Origin: Elusimicrobiota bacterium
Lineage (GTDB): Bacteria > Elusimicrobiota > Elusimicrobia > FEN-1173
Reading direction: 5' to 3'
DNA length: 64,000 bases
NCBI GenBank assembly: GCA_016788905.1
Contig: JAEURZ010000002.1
Location: forward strand, 31,383 to 95,382
Under the pieces are notes generated by a model that worked only from the letters and a program-made list of their open reading frames with translations, had not been told where the DNA came from and did no database searches. This document shows, piece by piece, positions 59,171 through 64,000 of the stretch; within the stretch, counting starts at the first letter, position 1, and each line of letters begins with the position of its first letter. A program made the position numbers and the translations under genes.

Positions 59171-60406
59171 CTACAACAGTTTTGGGAAGGAGGGACGTTT
59201 CTCTTGGGGGGAAGACGATGGAAAAAACAAGGCGACAAAACGATCTGAACCTTGTTTATTGGGGAGAATTCGAACCGGAATCATTCCCACCGCTTCGGGC
59301 CGGGATAAACCCGGCAGGGTTTCCCCCCGAACACATTGGGCCAGGGCCAGGTAAACTTCCTCAATCGGTGGCAACACAAGCCCGCGACCCTCTAAACACG
59401 CCCAAAGGGCTTTATCCAAGCGGGGGAGAGACTTCCCCACCCAGGCCTCCAGGGAGGGACTGGCGTAAACCACTTCCCAGGACGACCCTAAAAGCATCCA
59501 GGGCCAAGGAAGACGGGCAGAAACAGACTCCAGCGATTCGAGGAAGTGAGGGTCCCCACCCCGCATATCCACAACGAGTTCACCTTGATCCCCCACACCC
59601 ACACGGGCCGAACCGGCGTTTAAACGTTCCCTTTTGAACAGGGCATTCCGGCGAACGAGGAGACGATGGAACGCCCGTTGGAACGAAGCGGCCACCAACG
59701 CGTCATCCAGGGGGGCGCTCAAACATTCGGTGGGAGCCGATTGGAGTATTTCCCGAGCCACGGTCTCGGCCGGACCGGATTCCGTCATTAACAAGATCAC
59801 CTCAAACCCCGCCCGCAGGGGTCTCGTTTCCATCACGTGTCGAAGGGATTCCCGATCATGGGCATGGACCTCCCACACCAAGAGATCCAAGTCCCCCCGT
59901 TCGAGGGAAACCCGCCATTCCTCGGTGGTCTCGGGAGCCTGGGTATCACAACCGTTGGCGTGCAACGCACGTTCCAGCACATGGCGGCTGGCGGGCGAAT
60001 CCACCTTTAAGAGGGCCCGGGGGCGAACGTCGTTACTCAACCCACGACGTTTTTCTTGAATTTGGGTAATCACCTGCACCACTTGTTGGAGATTCAACGG
60101 TTTCTTCAGACAGGCAAAAGCTCCCAAACGTAAGAGATCCTGCTCCGCCGCTTCGGTCGAGAAACCTGTCAAAACGACCACGGCCGTTTGGGGAGATTTT
60201 TCTTTGATGGCTAATAAAACCCCTGTCCCATCCACCTGGGGCATTTGGAGGTCGGTAATAACAATCCCTGGGCGTTCCCGAGCAAAAATGTCCAAGCCTT
60301 CCCGCCCATCGGAAGCCGACAGAGACTGAAACCCAAGTCGTTCCACCACACGACACGCGGTACTCCGAAACGGTTCGAAATCGTCAATGATGAGAATCTT
60401 TTCCAT
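59171..60406 (-). CDS. Response regulator: REC, degenerate REC and PAS-like domain
   Basis: The 411-residue protein starts with a complete receiver domain (ILIIDDFEPF, phospho-Asp in IVITDLQMPQ near 53, LTGFS, KKPLN). A second receiver-like fold (about 125-245) lacks the acidic pair and phospho-Asp, so it is a pseudoreceiver. A PAS-like module follows (about 290-390; MLLGSSWEVVYASPSLEAWV). No DNA-binding or enzyme domain is seen, so output is probably by protein contact. GGAGGGG precedes the ATG. It lies between the flagellin promoter and the chemotaxis genes. Confidence 0.8.
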   Translation of the reverse strand: MEKILIIDDFEPFRSTACRVVERLGFQSLSASDGREGLDIFARERPGIVITDLQMPQVDGTGVLLAIKEKSPQTAVVVLTGFSTEAAEQDLLRLGAFACLKKPLNLQQVVQVITQIQEKRRGLSNDVRPRALLKVDSPASRHVLERALHANGCDTQAPETTEEWRVSLERGDLDLLVWEVHAHDRESLRHVMETRPLRAGFEVILLMTESGPAETVAREILQSAPTECLSAPLDDALVAASFQRAFHRLLVRRNALFKRERLNAGSARVGVGDQGELVVDMRGGDPHFLESLESVSARLPWPWMLLGSSWEVVYASPSLEAWVGKSLPRLDKALWACLEGRGLVLPPIEEVYLALAQCVRGETLPGLSRPEAVGMIPVRILPNKQGSDRFVALFFPSSSPQEKRPSFPKLL

Positions 60407-60603
60407 GGACCCCTCCTCTTCCCTTATTGGCGATTCTATCCGCCCCTAAAATGAAATCATCCTCTTTCACGATCAACTTTACACGTTTTTTTCAAAAGGA
60501 CACAATGACCTCCTGGATTGGGAATTGCCAACGCAAGAGAGCTCGCCTGGTCCACCCTCACAGTCGTCGATAGAAACAAGTCCACCCGCTTTCAGTTTTG
60601 GAT

Positions 60604-60630
60604 TAATGATTCTGATAAAACGGTCGATAA
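60604..60630 (+). promoter_or_regulatory. Sigma-28 (FliA) promoter of the small ORF-cheY-cheR unit
   Basis: TAATGATT (60604-60611), 11 bases and GTCGATAA (60623-60630) match the sigma-28 consensus 6/8 and 7/8 with exact spacing. The start would be near 60638, ten bases before the small ORF. The remainder of the 60407-60647 gap shows no gene. Confidence 0.65.
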
Positions 60631-60647
60631 AGGATTAGGACTAACTT

Positions 60648-60809
60648 ATGCCACCAGAGCCCCTGAAACCCGCAACTTCCCCCCTAGGAGACACCGCCAC
60701 CGGGGTGACCCTTATGGAATTGGACGATTTCCCGGGTTGGAGAGAGGTCCGTTCCTACATGGAACAACCGCTCGAACAAAACACGGATGGGACTGAAAAG
60801 GGAAAATGA
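60648..60809 (+). CDS. Small protein translationally coupled to the CheY-like gene
   Basis: A 53-residue ORF (MPPEPLKPATSPLGDTATGV, then MELDDFPGWREVRSYME) begins ten bases after the sigma-28 start point, has AGGA seven bases before its ATG, and overlaps the next gene as ATGA. It is acidic, with a Pro-rich start and a short amphipathic helix. No family is recognised. Position suggests a chemotaxis or flagellar partner. Confidence 0.6.
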   Translation: MPPEPLKPATSPLGDTATGVTLMELDDFPGWREVRSYMEQPLEQNTDGTEKGK

Positions 60810-61180
60810 CCATGCGGGCCTTGGTGGTTGATGACGAAGAAGATGTGCGGCGGTTACTGGGGTTAATGCTGAGTCGGCTGGGATGTGAAATTCGTGAGGC
60901 GGCTGACGGCCAGGAAGCCTTGGCTATTCTTCACGAACCGTGTCCCATGGACGTCATCCTCTTGGACTGGCGCATGCCGGTTCTGGACGGACCGGGGTTT
61001 CTAAAAACAGTCCAAAAAGAGTCGTCCTTGAAATCCATCCCCGTCATGATGTTGACAGGGCTGAACGAAATGAAAGACGTGGCCAATGCGCTTCAGTTGG
61101 GGGCCAAAGAATATTTAATGAAACCCATCACCCAAAGGACCCTCCGTGAAAAATTAGAGGTTTTGGGGTTTGATTTTTAA
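60806..61180 (+). CDS. CheY-like single-domain response regulator
   Basis: The 124-residue receiver has the acidic pair VVDDEEDVRR, the phospho-Asp in VILLDWRMPVLDG (about 54), the Thr in MMLTGLNEM and Lys in LMKPITQ. No output domain is present, as in CheY. It is preceded by a coupled small ORF and followed by cheR after 14 bases. Either the small-ORF-coupled ATG at 60806 or the ATG at 60812 could be the start. Confidence 0.88.
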   Translation: MTMRALVVDDEEDVRRLLGLMLSRLGCEIREAADGQEALAILHEPCPMDVILLDWRMPVLDGPGFLKTVQKESSLKSIPVMMLTGLNEMKDVANALQLGAKEYLMKPITQRTLREKLEVLGFDF

Positions 61181-61194
61181 GGAGTCAGGACACC

Positions 61195-62028
61195 ATGCCA
61201 TCCGCCGTTCAGGAAACGAACTCGGAACAAGTCACCTATCTCGCCAACATGGCTCGTCGTCTGGCGGGGTTTGAACTGGAAAAAGAACGAAGCCTCATTT
61301 CCGACCCCCGTGTCTTGGACCTGCTCGTTCGAGAAAAAGCCGGGAGCGTGGAGGAGTTGGTGGCCCGCCTAATGCGTTTGCCGGAAGGGCCGCTCCACCA
61401 CGCCGTGGTGGAATCCCTTGCGGTTTCCGACACCTCTTTTTTTCGGGACACCCCCGTCTTCGAATTTATTGAAAAAATCATTCTCCCGGACCTCATAAAA
61501 AACCGATCCCACACCCATCAACTTACCTTATGGAGCGCCGGTTGTTCAACGGGCCAGGAAAGCTACAGCCTCGCCATGTCCACCACGGAGGCCCTGGAGT
61601 CCTCCCAGGAATGGACCTGGCAAGTTCTCGGGACCGATCTTTCAACCCGAAACATCCGAGTGGCCGAATCCGGATCCTATTCCCAATTCGACATCAATTG
61701 CGGCCTTCCGGCACGCCGGTTGGTCACCTATTTTGAAAAACGTGAAAATCATTGGTGTGTTCAGGATAAAATAAAGAATCGGATTCAATTCAAAAAAATG
61801 AACTTGGTCACATCGGAAAACGAATTCCCCCAGGTGGACTTGATTCTGTTCCGAAACGTTTTGCGGTATTTTGATTCTTCCCACCAAACCACCGTTCTAA
61901 AAAGATTACACGCCGCCCTTCGACCCGACGGCTATCTGGTCATGGGTCAGGATGAAACCGCCAGCAAGGAATCCGGTTTCGAACCCATCCATTCCGGAAA
62001 ATTCACCGTTTTCCGCCCCCTCCAATAA
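61195..62028 (+). CDS. cheR: CheR chemoreceptor methyltransferase
   Basis: The 277-residue protein methylates glutamates on chemoreceptors using SAM. It has the N-terminal helical domain, SDTSFFRDTPVFEFIE, the SAM motif LWSAGCSTGQESYSLAM, LGTDLSTRNIRVAESG, and VDLILFRNVLRYFD. AAGGAG lies ten bases before the ATG. The C-terminal pentapeptide-tether domain of some CheR proteins is absent. No chemoreceptor or cheA gene is in the window. Confidence 0.93.
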   Translation: MPSAVQETNSEQVTYLANMARRLAGFELEKERSLISDPRVLDLLVREKAGSVEELVARLMRLPEGPLHHAVVESLAVSDTSFFRDTPVFEFIEKIILPDLIKNRSHTHQLTLWSAGCSTGQESYSLAMSTTEALESSQEWTWQVLGTDLSTRNIRVAESGSYSQFDINCGLPARRLVTYFEKRENHWCVQDKIKNRIQFKKMNLVTSENEFPQVDLILFRNVLRYFDSSHQTTVLKRLHAALRPDGYLVMGQDETASKESGFEPIHSGKFTVFRPLQ

Positions 62029-62090
62029 AATCAGTTTCTTCTCTCCAATAGTCCTTGTCCATTAATGACTTTAAACGCACACCAACCACC

Positions 62091-62106
62091 TGGCATGCAA
62101 ATTGCT
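62091..62106 (+). promoter_or_regulatory. Sigma-54 -24/-12 promoter of the sensor-kinase pair
   Basis: TGGCATG-CAAA-TTGCT matches the consensus TGGCACG-N4-TTGCW with a single mismatch, and GG and GC are separated by exactly ten bases. Transcription should start near 62117, about eight bases before the ATG at 62125. Such promoters need an AAA+ activator, none of which is encoded in the window. A divergent sigma-54 gene lies at 20.7-21.8 kb. Confidence 0.75.
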
Positions 62107-62124
62107 AATCGAATATGAGAAACC

Positions 62125-62784
62125 ATGATCTCTCGACACGTTGTCATCGTTCTGCTGGTTCTTGCGGGCCCTCTGCTTCTCTTTGAGGCCTATGGAATCC
62201 ATCGACTTCAACAACCCGCCCCTCCCTCCCCCGACAAAGCCTTGGACATGGTATGTGAGCAACTTCTTCAATCGGCTCAGGCCAAGGGGCTCCACAGGTC
62301 CGCCCGGGAAATTGAAACCGTGAGCGGCCCGGAAAAAGATTTATATTTTGAATCCCTTCCCCCTTTCTTAAACGCGCGCCTCGTGAACGGTTTCAAACAA
62401 TTCCTCTTTTCGGATGAAATGCAAAAAGGGACGGTCCAGGAGATCAGTCGGCTCATGAAACGGCGGGAATGGACTGGGGACGCCCAGTCGATGAATCCGA
62501 CAGTCCCCGATGTTGTGTTGTTCGCGGAATGGGGTTATTTTTCCTCAGAAGAAGTGAGGTTGACCCTCCGGGCCGTTCGATTGGCCCTCAGCGGAGAGGG
62601 TGTTCAAGCCTCCGTTCGTTTCGTACACCCCCGTGTGATCCAGCGCCAGAACGAACAGAAGGACCATCTCCGCCTCGCGCTCTACGGATCAGCCGCTTTT
62701 CAGGTCGCCGTCATCCTGATCTCCGTTCTGTATTTATCAAAAACACAGCCCGCTGGAGGTTCTCGCCATGGCACCCCACTCTGA
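62125..62784 (+). CDS. Two-helix membrane protein with periplasmic domain, probable sensor partner
   Basis: The 219-residue protein has a membrane helix near 5-22, a periplasmic domain (about 30-185) and a second membrane helix (about 188-208), with almost no cytoplasmic tail. This is the topology of a kinase sensor domain without the kinase. No known domain is recognised. Its end overlaps a cytoplasmic histidine kinase gene by 17 bases, so the two may act as a split sensor kinase. It starts just after the sigma-54 promoter. Confidence 0.7.
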   Translation: MISRHVVIVLLVLAGPLLLFEAYGIHRLQQPAPPSPDKALDMVCEQLLQSAQAKGLHRSAREIETVSGPEKDLYFESLPPFLNARLVNGFKQFLFSDEMQKGTVQEISRLMKRREWTGDAQSMNPTVPDVVLFAEWGYFSSEEVRLTLRAVRLALSGEGVQASVRFVHPRVIQRQNEQKDHLRLALYGSAAFQVAVILISVLYLSKTQPAGGSRHGTPL

Positions 62785-63670
62785 ACGAAAATCAGCCTCC
62801 CCAACCCTCCGGCCACGGGCCGAAAAGCGTGGAACCACCCATGCCCCCCGCAACTTGAAATCTGAATTCGCAGGGGAAGGCCCCTCCCTCGGGTCTCCTG
62901 AGTTGGGACATGTTTTCCCTCTGGAAGACCCCACACGCAATTTGGAAGACGTGGGTCGAGGCGTGGCCCATAAATTAAGAAGTGGGTTGTGTGCTTTGAA
63001 AGGGGGGCTCCAAATGAGCCTTCAACAAATGGGTCCTGGCCCCACTCGGGAAATGCTGACCTTGGCCGAACGCGGGGCACGACATATTACAGAGATCGTT
63101 TCGGATTTGGTCTTGTTAACCCAACGGCCCGCTTTCCATCCGCGACCTGTGGATCTGAACCTTCTTCTCAGTCAATTTCTGAATGGGCTTCGTCTTCATC
63201 CCGAATGGGACGGGGTTACCGTGATGAGACGTTTAGACGGTGCCCTTCCACTCATCTGGGCAGATCCCGATCTATTGGACAAAGTTTTCGACGCTATCGC
63301 CAAAAATGCGGCCGAAGCTATGGTTCCCCGTGAGTCCGCCTTGTCAGACGAATCCATTCCGCCCTCTCAGGATCAAACCCACCGCCCACGACACCTCAAA
63401 GTTGAAACCTCCAGAGAATCCTCGAACGTGGTGGTTCGGATCATCGACACCGGGATAGGCCTCGCCGCCGACATGGTGCCCTTGGCCTTCCAACCCTATT
63501 TCACAACAAAAAGTGGGCGCCGGGGGATGGGCCTTCCCCTGGCCCGTTGGTTGGTCCACGCCCATGGAGGTTCTCTGTCCCTCCAAAGCCGGCCGGAAAC
63601 CGGGACCACCGTGACCTTTCGGTTTCCCGATACTCCTCCTTTCGACCAGGAACGATTTTCGTCCCTTTAA
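62768..63670 (+). CDS. Soluble histidine kinase
   Basis: The 300-residue protein lacks membrane helices. After a disordered N-terminus (1-55) it has a dimerisation helix with GVAHKLRSGLCALKGGLQM (phospho-His at 68), then an ATPase domain with the N box (FDAIAKNAAEAM, N180), G1 (IIDTGIGLA), F (FQPYFTTKS) and G2 (RRGMGLPLA) motifs. The H box has Lys after His rather than the usual Glu/Asp, which may lower phosphatase activity. It overlaps the sensor-like gene by 17 bases. No dedicated response regulator follows in the window. Confidence 0.85.
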   Translation: MAPHSERKSASPTLRPRAEKRGTTHAPRNLKSEFAGEGPSLGSPELGHVFPLEDPTRNLEDVGRGVAHKLRSGLCALKGGLQMSLQQMGPGPTREMLTLAERGARHITEIVSDLVLLTQRPAFHPRPVDLNLLLSQFLNGLRLHPEWDGVTVMRRLDGALPLIWADPDLLDKVFDAIAKNAAEAMVPRESALSDESIPPSQDQTHRPRHLKVETSRESSNVVVRIIDTGIGLAADMVPLAFQPYFTTKSGRRGMGLPLARWLVHAHGGSLSLQSRPETGTTVTFRFPDTPPFDQERFSSL

Positions 63671-63699
63671 CCCGCTCAACTGAGGATTCCAGGTCAACC

Positions 63700-64000
63700 A
63701 TGCGCTCTATCGGCCACCAGGTTTTGGTCGTTGGTCTCCTTCTCCTTGTCCCCCATTTTTTGGCGGGGGGAGGGAAAAAACCTTTTCAGGAAAACCCCCG
63801 CGAATTTTACTTGGGAGAAGGTTGGGCGGAACTGGAGCCCGACGCGGGCACGGCTCGGGAACAGGCCAAAACCCGGGCCTTGGGAGATCTGGCACGAAAC
63901 GTTCGGGTCGCCGTCAGGAGCACGATCCTGGATGTCTTGGGCCAAAACGCAGGCCGTCCCCAGGAATCGCTTGAATCGCGCATTGACACCTACGCCAACA
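63700..64000 (+). CDS. Secreted LPP20/FlgT-N-like protein, C-terminus cut by window edge
   Basis: The visible 100 residues have a signal peptide (about 1-22, ending LAGGGKK) and a domain with YLGEGWAELEPDAGTAREQA, then KTRALGDLARNVRVAVRS, the pattern of LPP20/FlgP-type and FlgT N-terminal domains. Such proteins lie in the outer membrane or basal body of flagella in some bacteria, but the family is broad. AGG lies six bases before the ATG. The rest lies beyond the window. Confidence 0.7.
   Translation, partial: MRSIGHQVLVVGLLLLVPHFLAGGGKKPFQENPREFYLGEGWAELEPDAGTAREQAKTRALGDLARNVRVAVRSTILDVLGQNAGRPQESLESRIDTYAN

Noticed and set aside
60420..60500. Sigma-28 promoter for the REC-pseudoREC-PAS gene (GCCAATAA on the minus strand)
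   Set aside because: The -10-like octamer matches 7/8, but no -35 lies 11 bases upstream, and a TAAAGTT nearby is at the wrong distance.
60514..60528. Second sigma-54-like site TGGATTG-N4-TTGCC
   Set aside because: Only the GG, GC and TTGC core match; three -24 bases and the last -12 base are wrong, so chance is likely.
60518..60796. A 92-residue frame before cheY
   Set aside because: A sigma-28 promoter lies inside it and the shorter frame at 60648 has the better ribosome-binding site and an ATGA join.
1..64000. tRNA, rRNA, CRISPR arrays, insertion sequences, phage genes, toxin-antitoxin pairs
   Set aside because: All gaps were read and none held such a signature; the dispersed palindromes are not spaced like CRISPR repeats.

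Overview
The window looks like one chromosome segment of a GC-rich (roughly 55-57% by eye), diderm, flagellated and piliated bacterium. Diderm signs are Tol-Pal, Mla lipid transport, LspA/Lgt and a PorV-type outer membrane protein. The mix of short type IV pilin-like proteins, housekeeping order (rpsF-ssb-rpsR-rplI-dnaB, tolB-cpoB-pal) and type-B-CTD-like secreted proteins fits a free-living member of Elusimicrobiota or a neighbouring phylum. That placement is an inference from gene content, not a search result. No tRNA, rRNA, CRISPR array, insertion sequence or phage gene was seen, and no gene-free stretch exceeds 300 bases.

Layout. 1-6.3 kb: partial diacylglycerol-kinase-like gene, divergent typA-fabV, and an unusual ten-CxxC membrane protein. 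6.4-20.1 kb: one minus-strand run of 16 tightly packed genes (rpsF, ssb, rpsR, rplI, dnaB, alr, mlaE-F-D, DUF151, radA, PIN-TRAM, ispD, ispF, cysS, rlmB), many joined by ATGA-type overlaps. 20.2-24.1 kb: a pilin-like gene behind a divergent sigma-54-like gene, facing an M23 peptidase-bactofilin pair. 24-32 kb (minus): maf, cutA, a GAF regulator with a ruined HD-GYP domain, a DNA glycosylase, a gamma-carbonic anhydrase, argF, tolB, cpoB, pal. 32-40.2 kb (plus): yggS, proC, DUF167, mtnA, ileS, lspA, lgt, rluD.

40.3-44.4 kb (plus) is a more A+T-rich operon: a large FG-GAP protein followed by three minor-pilin-like genes, resembling a pilus tip adhesin assembly (PilY1/PilW/PilV/PilX logic). 44.6-50.9 kb (minus) is a six-gene envelope operon: small secreted protein, duplicated Ig-like protein, two proteins sharing a type-B-CTD-like terminal domain, a PorV-like barrel with a coiled-coil tail, and a HAMP membrane protein. 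This is the best candidate for an undescribed secretion or surface system. 51.1-54.6 kb: NfeD-slipin pair and thiI, separated by palindromic repeats.

54.7-64 kb is flagellar and chemotaxis territory: fliS, fliD (with a discoidin-like insertion), flaG and fliC, then a REC-pseudoREC-PAS protein, a small ORF coupled to a CheY-like protein, cheR, and a sensor gene followed by a separate histidine kinase. Two good sigma-28 promoters (fliC; small ORF-cheY) and one very good sigma-54 -24/-12 promoter (sensor-kinase pair) tie the region to the flagellar and sigma-54 regulons.
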